Shown in pieces: positions 41,313 through 51,490 of a stretch of 64,000 nucleotides of DNA. Each line of letters starts with the position of its first letter. Within the stretch, counting starts at the first letter, position 1. Under the pieces are notes generated by a model that was not told the origin of the DNA, did not search any database, and worked only from the letters and a program-made list of their open reading frames with translations. The stretch is from Simmondsia chinensis. Its lineage: Eukaryota > Streptophyta > Magnoliopsida > Caryophyllales > Simmondsiaceae. The position numbers were made by a program, and so were the translations under genes. The stretch covers positions 2,981,001 to 3,045,000 of the forward strand of contig JAGTTD010000026.1 of NCBI GenBank assembly GCA_018398585.1, given 5' to 3'.

Positions 41313-44300
41313 TCAATCTGAGCGGTGTGGTAGCACGCGAAGATTGGCCTTGTGTTGAAAGAAGCGATCAGCGGCAAGACCCTTGGTAGGGATATCTGCA
41401 ACCTGTTTGTTAGTCGGCGTGTAGTGAACTTGGAGATCACCCTTAAGGACCTTCTCTTGAACATAATGAAAATCAACATCTACATGCTTGCTACGGTCAT
41501 TGGATACCTGATTCGCGGCAAGGTATGAGGTAGAAACGTTGTCACAGTAAACGATGATAGGACCTGGGTGCCGAAGAGCGAGGTCGTGCATGATGTAACG
41601 GAGCCAGTCACTTTCGGCAACAGTTTGGGCCACAGCCCGATACTCAGATTCGGTCGTACTTTTGGAGATGGTTATCTACTTTTTGGCATGCCAAGAGATA
41701 AGATTGGGACCAAGGTAGACAGCATAGCCAGTTGTAGAGCGACGAGTGTCAGGGCATCCACCCCAATCGGCATCAGCGAAGGCGGTGAGAGAGAGAGTCG
41801 GAGCAGGTTGTATGAGGAGACCATGGTTAGGAGTAGATTTGAGATACCGAAGAAGGAGCTTCACAGCCTGCAAGTGGGGAGTTCGAGGAGCATGTATGAA
41901 CTGAGAGACCAGGTTCACAGCATAGCATATGTCGTGACGGGTCATAGTGAGGTACTACAGAGCACCCACTGCACTTCTATACTCGGTAGGATCCTCGAGA
42001 AGGTCCCTGTCACTCAGGGAGAGATGTGCTCGGGTGGGGAGGGGGGTTTTAACTGGTTTGGCATCACACAGACTGTGTTTGGTGAGGAGGTCAACGGTGT
42101 ACTTGTGCTGAGAGAGAAAAAGACCACTGGAGTGGCGAGAGGCTTGAACACCGAGAACGAAATGTAATGGTCCAAGGTCCTTCATCGCAAATTGGGTGGA
42201 AAGTGACTTAACGAGGGTTGTTAAGTGTGAGTGGGCAGACCCAGTGAGGATGATATCATCAATGTAGAGGCGAAGGCATGTGATATGGGAACGGTTTTAC
42301 GGATGAAAAAAGAGGGGTCGACCCGACAATAAACAAAACCAAGACTAATAAGGAACTTATTGAACCGTTGGAACCATGCCAGGGGAGCCTGTTTCACACC
42401 ATACAACGCTTTGCGAAGGCGACATACGTGATTAGGGTATTTCGGATGTATGAAGCCCTGTGGTTGTTTCATATAAACTTCTTCCTTAAGATGACCGGGT
42501 AGGAAAGCATTTTTAACGTCCAACTGTTGTATAGGCCAGTTGTAAGTGACAGCAAGTGTAAGTATAAAACGTGTGATGGTGGGCTTTACAACAGGGCTAA
42601 AGGTCTCCTTATAATCAAGGCCTTCACATTGGTGAAAACCCTGAGCAACAAGGTGAGCTTTGAACCGTTCAACCGAACCATCTGCTTTACACTTCACCTT
42701 ATATTTCCAAGTACTTCCTACAAGGTTTTTCGAGGGATCATGGGGAACAAGGTCCCAAGTGTGGTTAAGGAGGAGGGCATTAATTCATCCGCCATGGCTT
42801 GCTGCCACTGGCGATTTTTAGCAGCCTGCGAGTAACACATGGGCTCCGGGATAACTGTAATGGAAGTCAGGGAAAGTGGGCATCGGGGTTTGCGGATACC
42901 GTCCTTAAGTCTAGTACGCATAGGATGCACATTTTGAACCGGTGATTCTGGGGAGGAAGGGGGAGCAAGCTTGGGGCTTGGGTCGGACACGACAGCCGGG
43001 ATGGATGACGTGGTAGCGTCATCAGTAGGGCCGGGGCTCGGTGAAACAGAGGGGGAAGGGGTTGCGGGCTCGGGCGAGGGCGACACAGGCAAGGGTTGTG
43101 AGGGCGGCCGGGTGGGAACCCTAACACTAGCAGGGGGGGTGGGTCGCTGTCAACAGCGGTGGTTGCCCGGTGTTGGGTGGCAGGCCCGTAGCGGTGACCT
43201 GACACGGGGTGCCTGAGGTAGTACCCGAAGGGGGGGAAGTATAGATAACTAACGGTGCATTATGGGAAGCATCAGTAACAGGCATTTGAGAGCTAACAAG
43301 TTCATGATAAGGGAATTGAGTTTCATCAAATGCAACATGCCTACTAACGTACATTCGTTTATTCAAAACATCAAAACACCGATAACCTTTGTATAGAGCC
43401 GCATACCCAAGAAAAATGCAGGGAATGGAGCGGGGGGCTAATTTATGAGGGACATGGGATGTGATGTTAGGATAGTATGCACACCCAAAGACTCTAAATC
43501 GATTATAATCAGGATTGATATGAAAGAGCTTTTGAAAAGGAGAAAAATTAGAAAGATTTGGCATGGGAAGACGTTTATTGTAAAACATGCCGTGCAGAAA
43601 GCGTCATCCCAAAATTTGTAAGGAAGTTTGGAGTGAATGAGGAGAGTCCGTGCCATTTCAGATAAATGTCGATGCTTGCATTCCACCACCCCATTTTGTT
43701 CGGGGGTATCAGGACAGGATAGGCGAAAGTGAATCCCAGCATCCCGGCATAGCGCATTCATGCGCCGATGATCGAATTCACCTCCACCATCACTTTGAAA
43801 AACCTCAATTTTCTGATTAAATTGGTTTTCAACTAAAGTTTTGAAATCGGTGAAAATGTCATAAACCTCAAATTTACGTCACATCGGATATAGCCAGGTC
43901 AAGCGGGAAAAATCATCAATGAATAAAACATAGTACTTATATTCGGAATTAGAGTAAACATGCGACTGCCAAACATCAGAATGTATAAGCTGTAAAGGCA
44001 TGGTTGTATTATGTAGCACACGTTCAAAAGACAGCTTCCTAGATTTACCCAAACAGCAAGAAGAACATTTATCCAAAAATTTGACAGAAGGACAAAAATG
44101 TTGTTTACATAAAGTATTAAGAAGTAAATTCCCTAGATGCCCTAATCGCTGATGCCATAATGCACCATGAGTGACCCGAGCAAGAAGCCCAACATCATGA
44201 GGTGAGAAGTTATATAGTGGTCCATTACTGGACACTTGTAGAAGCGGTGTCCCCGTAGCCTGGTCCTTAACACAAAAAGAGTTGGAGTCAAATTCAACTC

Positions 44301-46074
44301 GAGACTTGTTGTCACGACATAGTTGCTTTATTGATAGAAGGTTATGGGTTAAGTTGAGAACTAGCATGACGTTGTTTAAATGAAGGGATGTTTTTGGTAT
44401 CTTGGTAGAGCCCACATGTGTGACAGTCAGTAATGCCCCATTTCCAACAAGCACACTGTTATGACCAGAATAAGGAAGAAGGTTATAGAGAATACTTGGG
44501 TTAGGCGTCATATGGTTTGAGGCTCCCGAGTCAGGGTACCAGTTGTAGTCATGTGGTTCACCTATTGTCATGGCAGCAAAAGATTGACTGGGATCCGGGA
44601 ACGAGGAATTGTCAAAGCGATGAGGGCAAGCGACAGCAATGTGACCTGTCTGTGAGCAAATCGGATAGAATTGAGGAGCGGGACCGAGCACACCTGCATT
44701 AGAGTGAAAAGGGGGACCGACCGGAGGTTGAACAGAATAAGAAGTGTTAGGGGGCCGCTGCCCGGGAGGGGTACCGTATGGTGCGCCGGTAGAGGGCGGT
44801 TTCCCCCCACAGCCACCATGGCCTCCTTTACCTTTTCGACCACGACCTCGGCCACGACCACCGTGGGGTTGGGTCGGTTGGGGGGGTTGCCCAGAAGCAA
44901 CCATGGCATGAGCAGGATCCGGGTTGGGACGTCCATTGTTTCTATTTAGAGCACCTTCCTCATTAAGTAAAGCAGATTTTAACTCATCATACGAATGCAG
45001 TTTTGAGGTTTGTCGGGTAAAAGTTGCAAAAGCGGTATATTCAGGGGTTAACCCATGAATGGCGAAGTGTTGGAATTCCCTAGCAAACACAGGTGAGTCA
45101 ATGGTAGCTAAATCATCGACAATTGATTTAAGTTCAGAGAGGTATGCATCCATAGTTTTGCCATCTTTTCGTAGGTTTATGAGTTGAGTTCGGAGGTCAT
45201 ACTCCTTAGCCATGGAGTGATCCCGAAAACGCTTAGCCAGGGCATCCCACATGGCTATAGAGGTTGGATGACGAACAATATCATTAATAAGAGGGCGGGA
45301 GAGTGTGGCGGCTATGCAAGATCGGAGACTTTGATCTGTGCGGAGCCATGTAATGTAATCCGGATTAGTATAAGTCGATCCTGTGGGGAGAGTTATTTGG
45401 GCAGGGAGACAGGGGTAAGACCCATCAATGAACCCTAATAGTTGGTGGGCAAGTAGTAGCATGTTAAATTGTTCTTTCCATGGTGGATAATCAGCAGTTG
45501 ATTCGAGTTTGATTGTAACAATGCTAGTTATATTTGATAAAGGGGGAACAATTGGAGAAGTAGGATGATTGTAAATATTACGGTTTAAATAATTTGGGTT
45601 TAAGTAATTAGGGTTGAGATGGTGTGGGGTAGAGGCTGGCGGCACTGCACCATCACCACCGACCGGAGAGAGGGCCGGAGGGAGGAGTGGGGCGGGACCA
45701 CCGTCCAACGACCGGAAACCGCCAGACATAAGGTGGCCGGTGAAACCAGCCGTGGATGAGGCGAGCGAAGGGAAGGGGTTCGATAGAGGTGGGATGCCCA
45801 GATTAAGTGACGGGGTCGATAATGACCTCCCAAGTGGTGGTGGGGTACCGGAGATGGCGACACCGGAACCCACCGACCGAGGGAAAAGAACATCGGTGGT
45901 GGTGGTTCCGACTAGATGGTTGTCGGCCACCACCCTCGATGGCCTACCAGCCATGGTGCCGGGCAGAGAGCCGCCGTGAGGGAGGCCGCCTGCCACCATA
46001 GGGTCGGCGCTAGGAGGGAAGGAGGAGAGGGAGGTTAGGGCATTAGCGTAGGATCGGTTTGGATTAGTTGCCAT
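41313..46074 (-). pseudogene. copia gag-pol
   Basis: ATG at 46074. Gag: LAHQLLGFIDGSYPCLP, MDAYLSELKSIVDDLATI, and a knuckle YPICSQTGHIAVACPHRF in which the first Cys is Tyr. Protease: WYPDSGASNHMT. Integrase: LWHQRLGHLGN, CSSCCLGKSRKLSF, DVWQSHVYSNSEYKYYVLF, then an in-frame TGA at 43876-43878 (CGA to TGA), QSDGGGEF, TPEQNGVVE. RT: VTYNWPIQQLDVKNAF, EEVYMKQPQGF, CRLRKALYGVKQAPLAWF, and an IDD block near 42258. RNase H: FADADWGGCPDTRRSTTGY, YCDNVSTSYLAANQ, ADIPTKGL. Frame changes lie near 43600, 43140, 42720 and 42230, and there are stops at about 41675 and 41950. Confidence 0.92.
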
Positions 46075-46584
46075 TACTCAAATTAAATTTTGAAATTAGA
46101 AATAATGAGGGAAAAAGAGGGACTTATTAGGGATTTCAACACTTCACACGTATAAGAGAGAAAGAAAACCCGACAAACGACAAAGGAGAACAACGGAAGC
46201 GAGGAGAATCAGAGCCAGGGGAGGTGGCCGGACGTGCTTGAAGAGGCGGCGGCGCAAGGGAGGATTAGCCGCGCGGAGCAGAGGCGGTAGGGAGAATAGG
46301 GTCGGACGGACCTACGGCGGCGCGAGAGGCGGGCGCCAAGCCGAGACGGTTGAGAGAGAACAACACAGCATAGCGGTCTTGCGTGCGGGAAAGAGGAGAT
46401 CAGGCCTCCCAGCACTAGGTGGGGCCGAACGTGCGGTGGCTCCAGGAGCGGGCCGTGCAGAGAGAGGGAAGGAGGGGAGGGTGTGCAGTGGCAGCGGCGC
46501 GCCTAGGGGAAGAGGAGAGTTAGGGTTCTGAGTGACCCGATTTTCACCCTCTTTTTTTTTTGAGAAAAAGAAAGAGGATATTAT

Positions 46585-46597
46585 GACACTGATACCA
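46585..46597 (-). promoter_or_regulatory. copia primer-binding site
   Basis: Minus strand TGGTATCAGTGTC immediately after the 5' LTR end (…TTTCACA). It matches the initiator-tRNA-Met type site TGGTATCAGAG in its first nine bases, the usual copia primer. Confidence 0.85.
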
Positions 46598-46758
46598 TGT
46601 GAAATATTATGTTTGAATAAATAAATGAGTATATAGGAGGCCTCAATATATAGGCAAAGGCCAATGACCAAAAGACTATAATGCCCCTATAGATTACATA
46701 AGTCAAAGGACAAAAGGGTAAAAACACAAAACCCTAGGAGCATTCTAGAATATAGTCT

Positions 46759-46762
<4 letters not shown>
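46598..46762 (-). repeat. copia 5' LTR
   Basis: 165 bp, partner of 41131-41305. The region between it and the gag ATG (46075-46584) is a GC-rich untranslated leader. Confidence 0.88.
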
Positions 46763-46815
<53 letters not shown>

Positions 46816-47067
46816 CTATCCATGAGATCTATTTGAGTTACCGAATTACAACCCAGTTGGTCATTCTTTTCCAAACATGGTCGGGTTTCTCAAAGAAGTC
46901 TTCAATTATGCCTCGATAGTGCTTGATTTTGCCACTTTTCAACCTTTGTTTGCTCCGTTTCACTCTAAGCCAAGATGTACCTAAATTACAACAAAACATA
47001 CATGTTAAAGCCAAATATATTGCAGGAATGAAGAGTAAAATATATAAATATAAAGCACATCACTAAC

Positions 47068-47970
47068 CAACTGCTTTTAAAAAAAAATTTTGAATTCAAA
47101 AATTTTAAATTTAAAAAAAAAAATCCGAAACAAAAGACTTAATTTAAAAAAAAAAAAAGAATTTGTTTTGATTTATTATGTATTATTTAAATCTGTATTT
47201 TTAAAAAAAATTATAAAAAAAATCCAATCTATAACTAACTGGATTAAAGAAAATTAGAAAAATGAAACAGTTCATCAATAAAAAGGATTTTGTTTTGATT
47301 TATTTTGTATTGTTCAAACTCGGATTTAAAAAAAAAAAATTATCCAAAAAAATTCAATCTATAACTAACTTAATTTTTAAAAAATCAGAAAAATCAAAGA
47401 CTTCATCAATAAAAAGGATTTTATTTTGTTTAATTTTGTATGGTTCAAACTAGGATTTTAAAAAAAAATTATCAAAAAAAATTCCAATCTATAACTAACT
47501 TGATTTTTAACAAATCAGAAAAAAATCAAAGACTTCATCAATAAAAAGGATTTTGTTTTGATTATTTTGTATGGTTCAAACTTGGATTTAAAAAAAAAAA
47601 AATTTATCAAAAAAAATCCAATCTATAGCTAACTTGATTTCAAAATAATCAGAAAATCAAAGACTTCATAAAAAAAAAAAAGATTTTGTTTTGATGGTTC
47701 GAACTCGGATTTAAAAAAAAAAAGAAATTCATAAAAAAATCCAATCTATAACTAACTTGATTTAAAAAAAAAAAAAACAGAAAATAAAAGACTTTAAAAA
47801 TAAAGATTTTGTTTTGATTTATTTTGTAAAGCTTAAAGTCGAATTTTTAAAAAAAATCCAACCCATAAATAACTAGATTTTAAAAAAAAATTTAATTGGA
47901 ATTTCAAAAAAAAAAGAGGGAAAATAAAAGACTTTATTGAAATGAAGATAATATTTTGATTTATTCGGAG
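47068..47970 (+). repeat. second tandem array of the Tat 3' region, 117-134-bp period
   Basis: The word caatctataactaac(ttgattt) recurs at 47225, 47355, 47485, 47619, 47742 and, changed to caacccataaataact, 47859. Each unit also has 'caaagacttcatcaataaaa' and 'gattttgttttgatttattt' and runs of A. About six copies here, plus a piece on the other side of the solo LTR (39880-40010) and one at 3087. It is unrelated in sequence to the 119-bp array. Confidence 0.9.
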
Positions 47971-48207
47971 TTAAAGGGTAAAACACAAAAAAAATATTTG
48001 AAACAGTAAGCTTGTTAAAAAAAATGGTTTTTTTTTATTTGATATTAACTTGCAAATAAACATCTGAAATCCCTAACTCAAATCATGTCTTCTTTAATTT
48101 GGAGATCAAAGTTCAAAAACAAAAAAAAAAAAAAAAAATGAGTTTACTTCAAGTCATGCCATTAAGGTACAAAGTCGCACCCGTCTTGACTTGAAGTGGG
48201 GGCAATT
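47971..48207 (+). other. Tat 3' end and polypurine tract
   Basis: 'gatattaacttgcaaataaa' near 48040 and 'tacaaagtcgcacccgtctt' near 48169 also occur upstream of the LTR at 4376. ttgaagtgggggcaattt at 48191-48208 is the purine-rich primer region, ending at the 3' LTR. Confidence 0.8.
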
Positions 48208-49131
48208 TGTAGGCATGAAAATGTTATCATGTTTATAAGTTTTAAATTGGGCCGAAGAAAAGTCTAAGCCCAAACAAAATCCAAGTCAAGCCCGAAACCG
48301 AACATCTTCCAAATCAAAAACTCAAGCCTAAAATAAGTTCTAAGTCAAACCAAAATAAAATCCCCAAAGGACTTCCGAGTCAAACCTAAATCCCTAAATG
48401 ACTTCCCAGTCAAACTTAAGCTCAAACGACTTCCAAGTCGAAATGAAAAACTCAAATGACTTCTAAGTCAAACCCGAAGCCCTAATAGTTTAAAAGTCAA
48501 ACTAAAAGGGGCAAATTACTCTCGGGTCAAACCCAAAGTCAAACTTCTAGACCCAGAGACGCCCAAGTTAAACCTAAAACGATGACTTCCAAGTCAAAGT
48601 CAAACCCACAAAATTTCAAGACTGGCGTAAAAATGGGCTCGTAAAACTTTTAAAGCGAATCGAGCCTGGTCTTATAAAGAAAATCCCGTGGTCAAAGCAA
48701 GGGCCCATTTTCTCTATAAATAGGGGACCCTTGCTTCAAATTTGGAGGATACAAAGAAAGGAAGAAAAGGAAAGGAGAAGTAGAAACTCTCTCTCTCTCT
48801 CTCTCCATTTTCTCTTAAATTCCATCAACACCAAGTCGTCTAGGAAGAGTGGACAAAGTATACAAAGTTCATACCCGATTTCTTCAAAGGTTCAGCTCTC
48901 GATTTGAGATAAAACATCGTGCCCTCGGTCCAGAGTTCAAGTTTGATTGTCAACAACATCAACCAAGTTCAACAGTCGAGGAAATCGAATCGCAGGACTT
49001 TTGTTTGTTTTACTTTGTAAAGCACATTATAGAGATTTGTACCCACAAATTTATCAATACAATTCTTTAATTGTAATTTTTGTGCATTTGTTTCGTTGTC
49101 ATTTCATCTTGATTCGAAATCAGTGTCCACA
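48208..49131 (+). repeat. Tat element 3' LTR (924 bp)
   Basis: Same ends and motifs as 28158-29074, followed by the TSD ATACG. It lacks the SINE seen in the related LTR at 4376-5632. Confidence 0.93.
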
Positions 49132-49136
49132 ATACG

Positions 49137-50521
49137 TAATTTGCATTGTAGTAAATTACAAAACTCCTTATTAAAAAGATTAGAAAACTGTTGGCTAATA
49201 AGTTCGATATGGTGTCTCTCTTCATGGTGTTGTCTAATAATTTGGTTTACTCTCTTATCGTGAAAGCATGCTATGATTAGTAATTGTGCATATAATTTGG
49301 TTTATGTTCAAGAATAACTTCATGGTTATGAGTATTTTCTCCTTTTTCTGAAGTCAATGGGGGTGTTCTGTTGGGGAGGCGGTGTGTCGGTCTACTATGA
49401 TTTTCTCTTTTTTGGTTGTACTGATGATGTTGTAGGGAGTGAAAAATTGGGGCTTGGTTTGGATGTTAATATAGGAATTGAAAATAATTTAGCATATATG
49501 CAAAGAATAAATTAAAAGGTTTCAATATTAGACCAAAAATTGGGTTTTAATTATCTAAGAAAAGTATAGCATAACTTAATAATTGAGTTTCCTGAGTTTG
49601 TAATTGTCAACTGTTGTACTAATTTAAACGGGGTTCAATTATGTAAGAAAAGTATTTAATTTGATAATCTTAATGATTGAATTTCATGAGCTTGTAATTG
49701 TTGCATCAATTATGACTTTTAAATGCATAATTAAACATCTCAGTTGATGATACAATAACCCTTTTTCCATTTATAATAATATCATTTATTATTTTGCTCT
49801 GAAAATTTTTTTGACTTTTGTTTTTGTTAATTTCACTTTAAAAGATTACACAAATATATATTCAGTTACAAATTATCGATGGGTAGATTTGTTTTCAAAT
49901 TTGGATTGTTAATTTCTTTTATTTGGCACGTCTACAAATTATGACTGTGTGCTTTGTTTTGTATTTAGAGGTCTTTTTTCGGGTGGCCTTTTATTGTCGT
50001 TAATTTTGGTATTTGAATAAATCCAAGAAATAGTTGGGTTACAGCAACGAAGCACATTTAAGCACCTTACCTCGCATGGTGAAGAGTTGATATATGTGGT
50101 GGAGATAAGCACGAGAACTCCACAACCTAGCTTGAGCCAAATTCAATTATGTCTATGCCGGACAACCTTGACTCCATCCATGATCATGCTTAATAATAGT
50201 TAGATGGAGTGAACAAAATTTAAAGACTAGCGCAATTAAGCTTGAGGCTTGACTGTCAATCCCTTAGACCGATGGCACAAGTTTAGATTAACCTAGTTAA
50301 CTAAGCTGGGTTACCAATCTAAGACAAATACTATCAAACTCAAGAAATGGCCATCAAAGATTTAAACCAACAATCAAGTTCAACCCACTAAAATGTGTGT
50401 GGACGGAAATTATAGAAGTAGGAGATAGTGTCATGTACACTGTAACTTGCACTTGATTGAATTTGCTCTGCAAATGGAAGTTCAATTGCACCTACTCTTA
50501 AAAAAACAGTAAAGAAGAGTT
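49137..50521. other. AT-rich intergenic DNA with a short tandem duplication
   Basis: At 49543-49725 a ~89-bp unit is present twice ('gggttttaattatctaagaaaagtat' near 49542 and 'ggggttcaattatgtaagaa' near 49630, each followed by a 'tttgtaattgt' stretch). I see no gene in the remainder. Confidence 0.5.
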
Positions 50522-50539
50522 TTTAAATTCGCACTTAGA

Positions 50540-50663
50540 TTGGGGGTCCTCGGAAATAGCCTCTCTTCAGGGTAGCCCTCTGAAGGGGGAAGGCTGCATA
50601 CATCTACCCCCCCAAACCCTACTTTTGCGGAAGCCCTTGCAGGCACTGGGTTTGTTGTTGTTG
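50540..50663 (+). mobile_element. Au-type SINE body without head (124 bp)
   Basis: ttgggggtcctcggaaatag … ggaaggctgcatacatctac … ggcactgggtttgttgttgttg. It is flanked by an 18-bp imperfect direct repeat (tttaaattcgcacttaga at 50522-50539, tttaaattggtacttgga at 50664-50681; 15 of 18 equal), so this headless form was inserted as such, probably by 5' truncation. Confidence 0.85.
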
Positions 50664-50681
50664 TTTAAATTGGTACTTGGA

Positions 50682-51375
50682 CCTTTCGCTAAGACTTGGG
50701 TTCTTTTATCTAACCTAAAAGTCCAATCATTAGTCCTTGATCTCACACAAGTGCTCAACATGTTCTCAATTTCGAACCTTCATGATTTGCTGGAACTCCC
50801 CCACTGAAAGCCATATGTTGAAGTCCACAGGTCTTCCTCTCCATTTCTTCCAACTTCTTTAGAAATTTCTTGGAGGCCACTTTTTCTTTGTCGTCTAGGG
50901 TAACTGTCTCGAGTTAAGGATCTATATTTCTTATAGTATCCCAGTTAACCACCTCGAACACTAGCTCCTAAAATATTAGTGATGTCCTTGATAACTACCT
51001 TGAACACTTACTTCCTTGAACTGAGTTTTATCATGGTAGGAACGCACCTTATTTATTCAAATGGCATTGTTTCTAAGTTTCTCAATGTTTTTTTGGGTAG
51101 TTTATTGCTTCATTTTATCTATTGGGCTAAATTCAAACTCACAACATATAAAAAAAAGTTTGACTTCCAATGGTAACAGGTCCTCGGAGAGGTGAGACAA
51201 CTGTGAATTTTCATCCATTCTTAAAGCTCAAGAACTACCTCATATGTTTTCGCAGTAAATTTCAGTATTTGACTGTTTCTACTCCACGACATGTTTAGTT
51301 CATATTATCATGTGTTTCTAGACATTAGAGGTACTATTTATAAGATTTTTTATCCCAATTTTGTTGATGTTTATA
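50682..51375. other. unassigned intergenic DNA
   Basis: No motif-bearing frame or repeat found. Confidence 0.4.
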
Positions 51376-51490
51376 CAACAAAAACAGGATAGTGCCTCAA
51401 AGAGGCTCCAGCTAAAGCAGGGTTTAGAGAGAATAAGATGTACACAACTTTACCCATACAGTGTGTCACCCTATGGAGAGGCTTATGGAT
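51376..51490 (-). mobile_element. degenerate Au-like SINE
   Basis: The reverse complement reads gcctctccatagggtgacac, gtaaagttgtgtacatctta and ctggagcctctttgaggcac and ends tgtttttgttg. It has the Au order with many substitutions, so it is an old copy. Confidence 0.65.

Larger units (their letters stand above)
41131..46762 (-). mobile_element. Ty1/copia element, complete layout, inactive
   Basis: Two short LTRs (41131-41305 and 46598-46762), a canonical primer site and one gag-pol region on the minus strand, 5632 bp in total, nested in the solo LTR. The polypurine tract (minus: gattgagggggcc, 41306-41318) precedes the 3' LTR. By eye the LTRs differ at about seven positions plus a 10-bp indel. 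The outer LTR ends read TATTAGAC … TTTCACA, so the usual TG start is TA in both copies. The TSD cannot be read because both flanks are TA repeats. Confidence 0.93.
40011..47062. mobile_element. solo LTR (about 1.4 kb without the nested copia)
   Basis: The ends are TGATGTG at 40011 and CACATCA at 47056-47062, a TG…CA inverted repeat, flanked by a perfect 5-bp duplication CTAAC (40006-40010 and 47063-47067). Nothing coding is found in the roughly 1.4 kb that remain after the copia element is removed, so it is an LTR without its partner. It includes 'ctactcgcaagcgtacgaga' and 'ggtatacggatcgtatccac' near 40046-40100, words I have seen in other plant repeats but cannot assign to a family. Confidence 0.8.
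28158..49131 (+). mobile_element. Tat-lineage Ty3/gypsy retrotransposon with nested insertions
   Basis: Two LTRs (28158-29074 and 48208-49131) and a perfect TSD ATACG (28153-28157 and 49132-49136) bound the element, 20,974 bp with insertions and about 13.9 kb without. Order: LTR, PBS, gag, protease, RT, RNase H, second RNase H, integrase, a long 3' region with tandem repeats, polypurine tract, LTR. The second RNase H and the long 3' region are marks of the Tat clade. Many stops and frameshifts make it non-autonomous. By eye the first 370 bp of the LTRs differ at about 14 positions. A solo LTR and, inside it, a copia element lie in the 3' region. Confidence 0.95.

Noticed and set aside
43879..46074. 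Plus-strand ORFs opposite copia gag-pol (for example 45614-45979, 41568-42167)
   Set aside because: Shadows of the minus-strand gag-pol frame, with no motif of their own.
28158..49131. Endogenous pararetrovirus (caulimovirid) sequence
   Set aside because: It has LTRs with TSD, a primer site, a polypurine tract and integrase, so it is an LTR retrotransposon. No movement protein or viral coat motif is seen.
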